In this document: positions 37,571 to 46,112 of the stretch, one piece after another
Position numbering within the stretch: the stretch's first letter is position 1
Layout: each line of letters starts with the position of its first letter
DNA from: Mycolicibacterium sphagni
GTDB taxonomy: Bacteria > Actinomycetota > Actinomycetes > Mycobacteriales > Mycobacteriaceae
Assembly: GCF_002250655.1 (NCBI RefSeq)
Contig: NZ_NOZR01000001.1
Coordinates: forward strand, 310,001 to 374,000
Length of the DNA stretch: 64,000 bases
Direction of reading: 5' to 3'
The notes under the pieces: generated by a model
Told to the model about the DNA's origin: nothing
Seen by the model: only the letters and a program-made list of their open reading frames with translations
Database searches by the model: none
Program-made: the position numbers and the translations under genes

Positions 37571-39117
37571 TCGATCTCGACTTCGTCTGGCCGGACGGCG
37601 CCGTCGCGCTGGACCAGCTCAATGCCACGCTGGCGAGCGGGCGCACCGGACTGATCGGTGCCAACGGCAGCGGAAAGTCGACCCTGCTGCGCCTGATCGC
37701 CGGCAGGCTCACCCCGACCGGTGGCCGGATCGTCACAACCGGGGACGTCGCCTACCTGCCGCAGACCCTGACCCTCGACAAGCACCTGTCGATCGCCGAC
37801 GTGCTGGGCGTCGGCGCCAAGCTGGCAGCGCTGCGTGCCATCGAATCCGGCACGGCGACGGTGCGGAACTTCGAGACTCTCGGCGAGGACTGGGGCATCG
37901 CGGCACGTGCCGGTGAGACGCTGTGCGCGATCGGCCTCGGCCCAGCCGATCTCGACCGGACGGTCGGTCAGCTGTCCGGCGGGGAGGCAATGTTGTTGGG
38001 GGTCAGCGCCCTTGCGCTCGACCCGGCACCGATTACCCTGCTCGACGAGCCCACGAACAACCTCGACCGGGGCGCCCGTACCCGGCTGTTCGACCTGATC
38101 GCCGACTGGCCGGGAACGCTTGTCGTGGTCAGCCATGACGTCGGCCTGCTCGACCGGATGGCCACCACCGCCGAACTGCACGACCATCGGCTGACCTGCT
38201 TTGGCGGGCCGTACCGGGACTGGTGCGCGTATCTGGCCAACGAACAAGCCGCCGCGGCGCAGGCGGTATCGGCGGCTGAGCAGACGGTGCGGGTGCAAAA
38301 GCGTCAGCGGGCTGCCGCGGAAACCAAGCTGGCGCGCCGTAACCGCAAGGCGCAGAAGGACTATGCCAACAAGCGGGCACCGAAGATCGTGATGAACAAC
38401 TGGGCGTCGGCTGCCGAGGTAACGGCCGGCAAGCTGCGCTCCGAGCTCGACGGCAGAGCGGCCGCCGCCGCCGACGCGCTGCAGGCAGCCGAGGCCCGGC
38501 TCCGCAGCGACGAGCGCATCCGCGTCGACTTGCCTGACCCCGAGGTGCCCGCCAGTCGCAGAATCGCCGAATTGCCCAGCGCGCGTGGGCCGTACGTCGT
38601 CATAGGCCCCGAACGGATCGCTGTCGTCGGCCCTAACGGCATCGGGAAGACCAGGCTGCTGGACGATCTTCTCGCCGGGACTGCCGGCCGGTTGCTGACC
38701 GACCGGGTCGGGTACCTGCGACAGCGCATCGACGGACTGGACGAGCAGGCCAGCGTTCTGGACAACGTGCGGGCCGCGGCGCCACAGGGCGACCCTGCCC
38801 CGGTGCGCACCCGCCTGGCGCGGTTTCTGCTGCGCGGCGACTCGGTGTACCGGCCGGTGGCGACGCTGTCCGGCGGCGAGCGATTCCGGGTGGCGCTGGC
38901 ACGGCTGCTGTTGACCGAGCCGGCGCCCCAGCTGATCCTGCTCGACGAACCGACCAACAACCTCGACCTGGCCAGCGTGGATCAGCTGGTCGACGCCCTG
39001 CGCGCCTACCGCGGCGCGCTGGTCGTCGTCAGTCACGACGACGAGTTCCTGGCTCGGCTGGATCTGGACCGGACCTTGTCGATGCGGTTGCCCGGCGTAC
39101 TGGACGAGGCGGGTTAG
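37543..39117 (+). CDS. ABC-F family ATPase (possible ribosome protection factor)
   Basis: 524 residues, two ATPase domains and no membrane helices. Domain 1 has [28 protein letters not shown]; domain 2 has [27 protein letters not shown]. They are joined by a charged linker helix of about 80 residues ([20 protein letters not shown]). ABC-F proteins act on the ribosomal E site, either rescuing stalled ribosomes or displacing antibiotics. The subgroup cannot be assigned by eye; the long basic interdomain linker and the upstream ORF fit a drug-inducible member. Confidence 0.88.
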   Translation: MPTDSAITLIDLDFVWPDGAVALDQLNATLASGRTGLIGANGSGKSTLLRLIAGRLTPTGGRIVTTGDVAYLPQTLTLDKHLSIADVLGVGAKLAALRAIESGTATVRNFETLGEDWGIAARAGETLCAIGLGPADLDRTVGQLSGGEAMLLGVSALALDPAPITLLDEPTNNLDRGARTRLFDLIADWPGTLVVVSHDVGLLDRMATTAELHDHRLTCFGGPYRDWCAYLANEQAAAAQAVSAAEQTVRVQKRQRAAAETKLARRNRKAQKDYANKRAPKIVMNNWASAAEVTAGKLRSELDGRAAAAADALQAAEARLRSDERIRVDLPDPEVPASRRIAELPSARGPYVVIGPERIAVVGPNGIGKTRLLDDLLAGTAGRLLTDRVGYLRQRIDGLDEQASVLDNVRAAAPQGDPAPVRTRLARFLLRGDSVYRPVATLSGGERFRVALARLLLTEPAPQLILLDEPTNNLDLASVDQLVDALRAYRGALVVVSHDDEFLARLDLDRTLSMRLPGVLDEAG

Positions 39118-39126
39118 GGTCGGACC

Positions 39127-39549
39127 ATGGCACACCTGCGCGCGGGCTGGTTGGTGGTGCTGTGCGCGGTCGTGCTGGCTGTCAGTGCCTGGCTGCCGTG
39201 GTTGACCACCCCGGCGCTGGGCGGCGGGCGGGCCAGCGCGATCGGGGGCACGGTCGGCAGCATCGTGATGCCGCCGCATTTCGGGGTGGGGCAGCTGATC
39301 GTGCTGTTGACCTCGGTGCTGATCGTGACCGGTGCGATGGTGGCACGCAATGTGTCCCCGCGGCTGGCCGCGCTGGCGGCACTGGTGCTCTCGGTGCTCA
39401 TCGGCGTGCTCGTCTATTCCTATTACCACCGAAACGTCAGCCCTCCGGTGTCGGCCGGATACGGCTTCTACATCGGGGCGGGCGCCGCGTCCGCAGTGCT
39501 GCTGTCGTCGGTGTGGGCGTTGATATCGGCACTGGTGCGGCGGAGGTGA
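39127..39549 (+). CDS. Small hypothetical membrane protein, four predicted helices
   Basis: 140 residues with four hydrophobic helices (VVLCAVVLAVSAWLPWL, LIVLLTSVLIVTGAMVA, LAALAALVLSVLIGVLVYSY, AASAVLLSSVWALISAL). The loop between the first two helices carries WLTTPALGGGRASAIGGTVG. I do not recognise a family beyond small actinobacterial membrane proteins. It lies 9 nt after the ABC-F gene, and its TGA overlaps the GTG of the acetyltransferase gene, so the three are probably one operon. Confidence 0.7.
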   Translation: MAHLRAGWLVVLCAVVLAVSAWLPWLTTPALGGGRASAIGGTVGSIVMPPHFGVGQLIVLLTSVLIVTGAMVARNVSPRLAALAALVLSVLIGVLVYSYYHRNVSPPVSAGYGFYIGAGAASAVLLSSVWALISALVRRR

Positions 39550-40145
39550 GCCGTTTCGTCGAACCGGTCACTTTGACCGGTGCGCAATGGGTTTCACTGG
39601 AGCCGTTGAGCAGTTCGCACATTCCCGAGCTTGCCGCTGCCGCCGCCGACGTCGGGGAACTCTGGTTCACCAGTGCACCCTCGCCGGAGACCGCGCCGGC
39701 GTGGGTGGAGCGGATGCGGGCCATGCAGGCCACCGACGAAGGCGTGACGTATGTGATCCGGCGAAGCACCGACGGTGTGGTGGTGGGCTCGTCGAGCTTG
39801 TTTCATGTCGACGCCGCCAACCGGCGACTCGAGATCGGCCACACCTGGTATTCGGCGTCAGCGCGGCGCACCGGGGTCAACACCGAGACGAAACTGGTGA
39901 TGCTGTCGCATGCATTCGACCAACTCGGTTGTGTCGCAGTCGAGTTTCGAACGCACTTCTTCAATCGGGTGAGCAGGGCGGCGATCGAACGCCTAGGAGC
40001 CAAGATGGACGGCGTGCTGCGCAGCCACCAGCTGCTCGCCGACGGGTCCCGTCGCGACACGGTCGTCTACTCAATCCTCGACATCGAATGGCCCGCGGTT
40101 CGCAACAACCTCGCCTACCGGCTCGGCCTCCACGCGGACGGCTGA
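39546..40145 (+). CDS. GNAT-family N-acetyltransferase
   Basis: 199 residues from the GTG at 39546, which overlaps the preceding stop (GTGA). The RimJ/RimL-like features are VTLTGAQWVSLEPL, VGSSSLFHVDAANRRLEIGH, TWYSASARRTGVNTETKLVM, and the C-terminal EFRTHFFNRVSRAAIERLGA that positions acetyl-CoA and the substrate. The substrate is unknown; the family acetylates proteins, amines or antibiotics. It ends the ABC-F operon just before two hairpins. Confidence 0.82.
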   Translation: MSRFVEPVTLTGAQWVSLEPLSSSHIPELAAAAADVGELWFTSAPSPETAPAWVERMRAMQATDEGVTYVIRRSTDGVVVGSSSLFHVDAANRRLEIGHTWYSASARRTGVNTETKLVMLSHAFDQLGCVAVEFRTHFFNRVSRAAIERLGAKMDGVLRSHQLLADGSRRDTVVYSILDIEWPAVRNNLAYRLGLHADG

Positions 40146-40213
40146 GCTCGAATGTCCGGCTCGGCCCTACGGCCGAGCTGAATGTCCGGCTCGGCCTTCA
40201 GGCCGAGCCGGAC
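40143..40213. terminator. Double hairpin between convergent genes
   Basis: Two similar hairpins in tandem. The second is perfect: GTCCGGCTCGGCC (40184-40196), loop TTCA, and its complement (40201-40213). The first (from 40154) has the same left arm and a truncated right arm. No T-run follows, so it may be a bidirectional, rho-dependent or processing structure separating the acetyltransferase and hsp20 transcripts. Confidence 0.6.
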
Positions 40214-40231
40214 AGCGGAATGGGTTGGGCC

Positions 40232-40681
40232 TCAGCCCGCTTCGACGGTGGTTGCCTCTATCTGCTGGCCCCCGCCAGAGCGGACGACTTCGATGCGGCG
40301 TGCCTTGGCCCTCTCGGCCAACGGAATCGTCACCGTCAGCACGCCGTTCTCGTAGGTGGCCGAGATCTTCGCAGTGTCGATGCCCTCGCCGAGCGCCAAC
40401 TGGCGACGGTAGGTACCGAAGAATCTCTCACTGGTCAGCCATTGCACGGAGTCTTCTGAACGCGCCGAGCGATGTGCGGTCAGCGTCAGTGTCCCGTTGT
40501 CGACATTGACATCGACCGAACCGGGATCCACGCCGGGCAGGTCAGCGGTCAGCACGTAGTGATCGTCGACCTTGTAGAGGTCCATCGGCATGAATCTGGG
40601 GCTGCGATCAGTTCCGGCTTGGCTGGTCAACAGCCCCCGGGTCATTGCTTCAAGGTCATTGAACGGATCGAAGCGCAGCAC
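40232..40681 (-). CDS. Hsp20/alpha-crystallin family small heat-shock protein
   Basis: 149 residues from the GTG at 40681, which has GGAGG 8 nt upstream and gives the family N-terminus LRFDPFNDLEAMTRG. The alpha-crystallin domain covers about residues 35-130 (DLYKVDDHYVLTADLPGVDP, LTLTAHR), including the YENGVLTVTIPLAE strand. Such proteins form oligomers that hold unfolding proteins. A perfect CIRCE operator lies 72 nt upstream, so transcription is predicted to be repressed by HrcA. The leader between them is about 70 nt. Confidence 0.93.
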   Translation of the reverse strand: MLRFDPFNDLEAMTRGLLTSQAGTDRSPRFMPMDLYKVDDHYVLTADLPGVDPGSVDVNVDNGTLTLTAHRSARSEDSVQWLTSERFFGTYRRQLALGEGIDTAKISATYENGVLTVTIPLAERAKARRIEVVRSGGGQQIEATTVEAG

Positions 40682-40752
40682 AGTACTCACCTCCTGCGTC
40701 ACTGAATGTAAGCCCGCCACCCTGGCGGGCAGCTTTACTGTGCAGCGCCAGA

Positions 40753-40779
40753 TTAGCACTCGATGGTCGAGAGTGCTAA
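40753..40779. promoter_or_regulatory. CIRCE operator (HrcA binding site)
   Basis: TTAGCACTC, nine bases (GATGGTCGA), then GAGTGCTAA: an exact match to the CIRCE consensus TTAGCACTC-N9-GAGTGCTAA. It lies between the divergent hsp20 (72 nt away) and lipoprotein (71 nt away) genes. HrcA binding here would repress hsp20 in the absence of heat stress, and could affect the lipoprotein promoter. Confidence 0.93.
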
Positions 40780-40850
40780 CACTTTTTTGGGTGTCCTGGG
40801 GGCTGCCACCGGTAGGCTTGGCCGGGTTTGCCGGGGCGGGTGTGCGGAGG

Positions 40851-41464
40851 ATGAGATTGCGCAGGGTGACAGGACAGGTGGCGGCCGTGCTGGCCGCGGC
40901 GCTGGTGGTGGCGATCGCGGGGTGCTCGGATAATGCGAAGCCGGCCGCCGTGGCATGCGCCGAGGTGTCGGTGCCCATGGTCGACATCCCCACTCGAACC
41001 GACCAGGAGCCACGGCTGCGGCTGCCGCAGCCGCAGGACTGGGAACGCACCACCAAACTGGACTCCGACACCATCCGGTTCGCGCTGCGCAACGAGAAGC
41101 TCACCGATCGGGGCTTCACCCCTAACGCCGTCGTCACGCTGCAGAAGGTGGGCTCCGACCTGGGCAAGCCGCAGCAGATTCTCGACGCACAGAACCAGCA
41201 GCTGGTGGCCAAACTTAAAGTCAAGGACCTGAAGACCAATCCGACGCAGGTGTGCGGGTCGACTGCGCAGTCGACCACCTACACCGCGCCGGCGATGGGC
41301 AAGATCCCGGCCCGCAGCGCGACCTCACTGGCTGTGGTCTACCAGGCCGGCGACGTCAACTACGTCACCACGCTTACGGTGCAGACGATCAAACCTGACG
41401 ACCCTACCTACGCCGCGGACTCCGCGACGATCCTCAAAGGATTCCAAGTACTTTCGCCTAAATA
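40851..41464 (+). CDS. LpqN/LpqT-family lipoprotein
   Basis: About 204 residues. The N-terminal signal (VAAVLAAALVVAIAGC) ends in the lipobox IAGC, so it is lipid-anchored. The mature part (MVDIPTRTDQEPRLRLPQPQ, DWERTTKLDSDTIRFALRN, AVVTLQKVGSDLG) matches the mycobacterial Lpp-LpqN family, implicated in envelope or mycolate metabolism. The ATG at 40851 immediately follows GGAGG, which is too close; a TTG at 40857 or GTG at 40866 may be the true start. It lies divergent from hsp20 across the CIRCE element. Confidence 0.8.
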
Positions 41465-42414
41465 GCGGCGGTGCTGACCTGGCCGCCGCTCAATCGTTCG
41501 GCGCACCGGTCGCAGGCCAGTTCGCCAGTGAAGCCCGCGCCGCAGTCGTGGTGGGTCATCACGACCGCTGGGCCTTCGGGCGCTTGGAACCACCACTGGG
41601 CCCATTGCAGGGCGGCCGCCAGCACCGGGAAGAATGCCAGCCCCTTCTCGGTGAGCAGGTAGGCGGCCCGCTCCGGGCCCGACCGCTCGGTCGGTGACGT
41701 GGTGAACACGCCGATGTGGCAGAAGGTCTGTAGCCGCTCGGCCAGCAGGCTGGGTGGGGCGCCGAGCTGGTTCTGAAAGTCGGTGAATCGCGTCGTTCCC
41801 AGGAATGCCGCCACCAGAAGCGCTGCAGCCCAGCGGTTTCCGAGGATGCTCATGGTTTCCGGGAACAATCCGGCATGGCGTTCGGTGGTGTCGGACTCCG
41901 AACGGCGTCGCGTCGTCGCGGCCGGCGCCGACCGTGCCCACGTTCCGCTTGGGCCGAGGCTCAATGCCACTTCGGCGCCGGTGACCACGCCCTGACACGT
42001 ATTGCAGCGCAACAAGGGTGTGAAGTGTGATCCGCAAGCCGCATGGCGCATGGCGGGCAGTGTTTCCCGATGCCCGGTGACCCAGTTGCGTTCCCACTGC
42101 CAGATGGACAGCAGTGCCGGCCACAGCGATCGCCCGCGGCCGGTGATCAGATACTCGGTGCGCGCCCGGGTGGAGGCATGGACCCTTCGAGTCAGCAGGC
42201 CGTCACTGACCAGGGTCCGCAGCCGGTTGGTCAACACGGAATTCGAGATCGGCAATCGCGCCATGAACTGGCTGTACCGGCTGGCGCCGAGCAGTGCTTG
42301 CTGGACGATGAGCAGGTTCCATTCGTCGCCGAGCAGGCCGAGCATCCGACCGATGGCATTAGGGCTGTCTGGCGCCAACACGGTAGGCGTCTCGGCAGGC
42401 ACGGTCTCGACCAC
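41458..42414 (-). CDS. Tandem HxlR-type transcriptional regulator
   Basis: 318 residues with two HxlR winged-helix domains: residues about 20-105 (MLGLLGDEWNLLIVQQALLG, ISNSVLTNRLRTLVSDGLLT) and about 185-265 (ILGNRWAAALLVAAFLG, LAERLQTFCHIGVFTT). Each half ends in a similar cysteine cluster (CGSHFTPLLRCNTC; CGAGFTGELACDRC), which could bind zinc or act as a thiol sensor. HxlR proteins usually have one domain and act as dimers, so this is a covalent dimer. It overlaps the carotenoid oxygenase gene by 1 nt and is the last gene of that operon, probably its regulator. Confidence 0.82.
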   Translation of the reverse strand: MVETVPAETPTVLAPDSPNAIGRMLGLLGDEWNLLIVQQALLGASRYSQFMARLPISNSVLTNRLRTLVSDGLLTRRVHASTRARTEYLITGRGRSLWPALLSIWQWERNWVTGHRETLPAMRHAACGSHFTPLLRCNTCQGVVTGAEVALSLGPSGTWARSAPAATTRRRSESDTTERHAGLFPETMSILGNRWAAALLVAAFLGTTRFTDFQNQLGAPPSLLAERLQTFCHIGVFTTSPTERSGPERAAYLLTEKGLAFFPVLAAALQWAQWWFQAPEGPAVVMTHHDCGAGFTGELACDRCAERLSGGQVSTAAI

Positions 42415-43931
42415 TACAGTCCGATCGCCTCGGCGGCCGAATCGCTGGTATGCCAGTGGCGCAGCGCGTCACCGGCCACCCACGTGGAGTGGGTGCCGCT
42501 GGAAATTCGTTCCGGTAGTTGAAGTTTGCAGACCGGCCCGTCGGACAACCGGGCGGCGTCGAACACCAGGCAGTACGAGGCGTCCGCGGTCATGTCGGTG
42601 GTCAGGGTGACCAGGTACCCGTCGTCCTCGGTCCGGCTGCCGACGCGTGGGGCCATAGCCGTCTCGCTGCCGTAGACACCGTCGGCGAATGCGTAACGTT
42701 GTTCGGTGCCGGTGTGAACATCGTGGCGGACCAGGCCGTCGAATAAGAACCAGCCCGGCTTGCCGGTGGCCGCGTAGGTGTAGCGGTACGGCTCGCCTTG
42801 ATAGCCGGAGTTGATCATGCCGAACTCGGTGATGCTGTCCGACAACGGTTCTTCGGTGAGCCCGCCCGTGACGAGGTTGAGGCGCCAGCGATGCAGTCTG
42901 GCCTGCATCCGGTCCAGTGCGAGGAAGCGGAACGCACGCTGCCACTTGGTGCCGGTACCGTTATCGGTCGGCTCGGGGTCACCCTGGAAGAACCCGTCCA
43001 GCACGATCTCGTCGCCGTCCTCGTAGGCGTTGACGAAGTGCAGCACGAATGTGGGGTCGGCTTCGAACCACTGGATGTCGGTGGTGGAGCCGCGTCGGGG
43101 GAGCACCGCGAACCGGGACGGCATATCCCGGTGGAAGCGAGCCACGTGCGCATCGCGCTCCAGCATCTCCGGATCCCAGAACAACGGAAAGTCGTTGAGA
43201 ATCACGTAGTTTCGGGTGAACGCCATGTCATGGGGCAGCCGTGGGCCCGGTAGCGGGACATCGGTGTAGTGCACGAGGTCGTTGTTTGCGTCGACCACCC
43301 CATAGTGCATGTAGGGCGCAGACTTGGAGTAGTTGAAAAACAGCATCTCTCCAGTGCGGTCGTCGACCTTCGGATGGGCCGAGACGCCCCAGTCGGCCGG
43401 GAAACCGCCGTTGAACGTCTCCTTGCCCAGCGTCTGCGCGGAGTACGGGTCGACGCGATAGAGGTCACCGCATTGGTAGAAGCTCGTCAGCGCGGTGCCG
43501 CGATGCACGATGACGTCTGTGCTGGAGGCGTCCTTCATCAGGGTGCGCGCACCCCAGCCGTAGTCCACCTTCGCCAGCGGCAGCGGTTCGGCCAGCCCCG
43601 GCCAGAGCGGGCCACCGGCGGCGTTCTCAGCCTCGAAGCCATCAGTGCGGACAAAACGGTTGCGGTAGAACGCTTTTCCATCGCGGAAGCCGACGATGTG
43701 CAGCATGCCGTCACCGTCGAAGGGGTGGTACGCCTTCAGCGCCGGGTGCAGCGGGTTCTCGGTGTTGCGCAGATAGACGCCATCGAGGTCGGTGGGAATC
43801 TCGCCGTCGACGACGGTGAGGTCGTCGGCGCGCCACTCAGTGTTCTGGGGTCGCCACGGCCCGGTGCGGTAGGGGTGGTCGTCGTCCTCGGGCAGCGTGC
43901 TGAGGAATTTGCCGACGATCTCAGTGTCCAT
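42414..43931 (-). CDS. Carotenoid cleavage oxygenase-family protein (Rv0913c-like)
   Basis: 505 residues, a seven-bladed iron(II) propeller enzyme. The signature starts with DLDGVYLRNTENPLHPALKA and FDGDGMLHIVGFRDGKAFYRNRFV. Iron-ligand histidines are found in ADWGVSAHPKVDD, MAFTRNYVILND region, ADPTFVLHFVNAYEDGD and the C-terminal SSGTHSTWV. These enzymes cleave carotenoids, retinoids or stilbene-like alkenes with O2. It corresponds to Rv0913c, with the thiolase upstream as in M. tuberculosis (11-nt overlap). Confidence 0.9.
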   Translation of the reverse strand: MDTEIVGKFLSTLPEDDDHPYRTGPWRPQNTEWRADDLTVVDGEIPTDLDGVYLRNTENPLHPALKAYHPFDGDGMLHIVGFRDGKAFYRNRFVRTDGFEAENAAGGPLWPGLAEPLPLAKVDYGWGARTLMKDASSTDVIVHRGTALTSFYQCGDLYRVDPYSAQTLGKETFNGGFPADWGVSAHPKVDDRTGEMLFFNYSKSAPYMHYGVVDANNDLVHYTDVPLPGPRLPHDMAFTRNYVILNDFPLFWDPEMLERDAHVARFHRDMPSRFAVLPRRGSTTDIQWFEADPTFVLHFVNAYEDGDEIVLDGFFQGDPEPTDNGTGTKWQRAFRFLALDRMQARLHRWRLNLVTGGLTEEPLSDSITEFGMINSGYQGEPYRYTYAATGKPGWFLFDGLVRHDVHTGTEQRYAFADGVYGSETAMAPRVGSRTEDDGYLVTLTTDMTADASYCLVFDAARLSDGPVCKLQLPERISSGTHSTWVAGDALRHWHTSDSAAEAIGL

Positions 43932-45150
43932 CGTCTGCCGATCTGATCACGAAACTGACTGTGGTGGCGGTACTACCACCGAAATTCAGGGTGCCGAAGC
44001 GGCGCGCGCCACCGACCTGATAGTCGCCGGCGGAGGCGCTGACCTGTTTGGCGGCGTCCAGGAGCATCCGGATCCCGGATGCTCCTACCGGGTGTCCGCC
44101 GCCGATGAGGCCGCCACTCGGGTTGACCGGCAACCGGCCGCCGATCTCGATCTCGCCGTTCTCGATCGCCTTCCACGATTCGCCGGGACCGGTCAGGCCG
44201 ATGTGGTCGATGGCGAGATACTCACTCGGAGTGAAGCAGTCGTGCACCTCGATCCCGTCCAGATCGTCGAGACCGATGCCGGCCCGGCCGAAGGCGTCGT
44301 ACACGGCGGCGCGAACGTGGGGCAGCACATACGGATTTGACGCGTCACGTTCGAGCTTCTGCCGCAGTCCCAGCCCCACGGTGCGGTGGCCCCAACCCTC
44401 GATCAGCCCGATCGGGCGCACGCCGGGGTGGTCGCGCAGAAAGTCGTCGTTGACCAGTACGACGCCGGCGCCGCCGTCGGTCATCTGGCTGCAGTCGTAG
44501 CGGCGGATCCGGCCCTCGGTCGGCGGATTGACGGCGTCATCCCCGCCGTGTGACACCAGATCGGGGACCTCCCAGTCCCGGGTCTGGGCGTTCGGGTTGC
44601 GTTTGGCGTTGGCGAAGTTCAGCGCGCTGATGGCGTGCAGGTGAGCATCGTCGATACCGAAGCGGCGGTCGTACTCGTCGGCGACTTCGGCGAACATCGA
44701 CGGCCAGAGGAACGTGGCATCTGCACCCTCGTGGCCGGTCCAGGCCGCCGCGCCTAGGTGGGCCGCGGCGGTATCGCCGGGCACCGTCTTCTCCAGCTCC
44801 ACACCGACCACGAGGGCGGTGCGGTAATGACCGGCCCGCAGATCGGCCATCGCTGCCAGCGCCGCCACGCTGCCCGACGCGCAGGCCGCCTCGTGGCGGG
44901 TCGCCGGGGTGTCCCACAGTCCCTCGTGCACGGTGGCGGGCATCGCGCCGAGGTGGCCCTGCCGGGCGAACATCTCACCGAACGCGTTGGCGACGTGCAC
45001 GACGTCGATGTCGGTGGCGTCGATCATCGCTTCAGCCAGGGTGAGGTTGACGACCTCGCTGGTCAACGCCGCGTAATCACGCCCTTCGCGGGTCAGATTC
45101 CTGGCGAAATCGCTTTGGTAGCCGCCGAGGATCCAGATGTTGCCTGTCAC
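43921..45150 (-). CDS. Thiolase/SCP2-like acetyl-CoA C-acyltransferase family protein (Rv0914c-like)
   Basis: 409 residues. The nucleophilic cysteine lies in HEAACASGSVAALAA, and the later active-site residues are seen in VHDCFTPSEYLAI and NPSGGLIGGGHPVGASGIRM. The family contains thiolases of fatty-acid or sterol side-chain degradation and lipid-transfer-linked thiolases. It corresponds to Rv0914c, annotated as a lipid carrier or keto-acyl-CoA thiolase. It is the first gene of the thiolase/oxygenase/HxlR operon, suggesting degradation of an isoprenoid or lipid after oxidative cleavage. Confidence 0.9.
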   Translation of the reverse strand: MTGNIWILGGYQSDFARNLTREGRDYAALTSEVVNLTLAEAMIDATDIDVVHVANAFGEMFARQGHLGAMPATVHEGLWDTPATRHEAACASGSVAALAAMADLRAGHYRTALVVGVELEKTVPGDTAAAHLGAAAWTGHEGADATFLWPSMFAEVADEYDRRFGIDDAHLHAISALNFANAKRNPNAQTRDWEVPDLVSHGGDDAVNPPTEGRIRRYDCSQMTDGGAGVVLVNDDFLRDHPGVRPIGLIEGWGHRTVGLGLRQKLERDASNPYVLPHVRAAVYDAFGRAGIGLDDLDGIEVHDCFTPSEYLAIDHIGLTGPGESWKAIENGEIEIGGRLPVNPSGGLIGGGHPVGASGIRMLLDAAKQVSASAGDYQVGGARRFGTLNFGGSTATTVSFVIRSADDGH

Positions 45151-45332
45151 AGGCCAGAAGTTACTACAGCTAAGAGAGTGGCGGGCCGGATTGCGTAAGG
45201 TGCAGTCGATTGGGGGCGGCCCCGCCGGCTCGCGGTCTGAACCGACAGGACCTCAGTGGGCGCGGAAGTCGACCACCGTGCCCACTTGCTGCGGAGCATT
45301 ACCGAACCCGTCCATCCACAAACGTCGCGTTA

Positions 45333-45353
45333 GTTTCCCGTAACTCGGGGAAC
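45333..45353 (+). promoter_or_regulatory. Hairpin upstream of GAF-ANTAR gene
   Basis: GTTTCCCG, TAACT, CGGGGAAC: a 5-nt loop and 8-bp stem with one G-T pair, ending 9 nt before the proposed GTG start. It would place the ribosome site close to or in the stem. ANTAR proteins bind RNA hairpins, so feedback on its own leader is possible; this is inference. Confidence 0.3.
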
Positions 45354-45362
45354 CCCTGCATA

Positions 45363-46046
45363 GTGTCTTTGCCCAACCATGACCTGGCGCTGCGGATGGC
45401 CGAATTGGCCCGAGCGACCGCGCTGCCCCGCAAGGTCGACGAGGTGCTGGCCGGGGTGACCGAAGCCGTAACAGAAATGATCCCTGGCGTCGACACCTGC
45501 GGTGTGCTGTTGATCGGCAAGGGCGGCAAGTTCGAATCGCTTTTCGGTACTTCGGATTTGGTATACAAGCTCGACGCGCTGCAGGAGCAGTGCGGTGAAG
45601 GGCCGTGCATCGAGGCTGCCATCGACGAGCTGATCGTGCGCACCGACGACTTCACCACCGAGCAACGCTGGCCCAAGTACAGCCGCGCGGTCGTGAAACT
45701 GGGGGTGCGCAGCGGGTTGTCGTTCAAGCTTTACACCAGCGCGACCACGGCCGGTGCGTTGAATCTTTTCGGCCTGCAGCCGCATGCGTTCGACGCGGAG
45801 GCCGAACTGACCGGCTCGGTGCTGGCCGCCCACGCGGCAGCGGCGATCATTGCCAGCCGGCATGGCGAGCAGCTCGAATCAGCGGTGACCACCCGCGACA
45901 CCATTGGCCAGGCCAAAGGGATGATCATGGAACGATTCAACGTCGACGCAGTGCGCGCGTTCGAGATGCTGCGTGAGCTGTCGCAGACCACGAACACCCG
46001 ACTGGTCGACATCGCCCAACGGGTGATCGAGACCCGAGGGCCGTAA
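45363..46046 (+). CDS. GAF and ANTAR domain protein (putative RNA-binding antiterminator)
   Basis: About 227 residues from the GTG at 45363. The GAF domain (about 20-165) includes VDTCGVLLIGKGGKFESLFG, the acidic CGEGPCIEA loop and WPKYSRAV. The C-terminal ANTAR domain is TIGQAKGMIMERFNVDAVRA followed by FEMLRELSQTTN. ANTAR proteins bind dual-hexaloop RNA hairpins and prevent termination; in mycobacteria they can affect lipid-metabolism genes. The start is uncertain since the ribosome site is weak. It lies 66 nt before a diguanylate cyclase. Confidence 0.85.
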   Translation: MSLPNHDLALRMAELARATALPRKVDEVLAGVTEAVTEMIPGVDTCGVLLIGKGGKFESLFGTSDLVYKLDALQEQCGEGPCIEAAIDELIVRTDDFTTEQRWPKYSRAVVKLGVRSGLSFKLYTSATTAGALNLFGLQPHAFDAEAELTGSVLAAHAAAAIIASRHGEQLESAVTTRDTIGQAKGMIMERFNVDAVRAFEMLRELSQTTNTRLVDIAQRVIETRGP

Positions 46047-46112
46047 CGGGAGTGGCGGGCGTCACCGCACCGGTATCGTGGGCCTAGTTTCCGGCGCTGC
46101 GGGGGTACTTCG

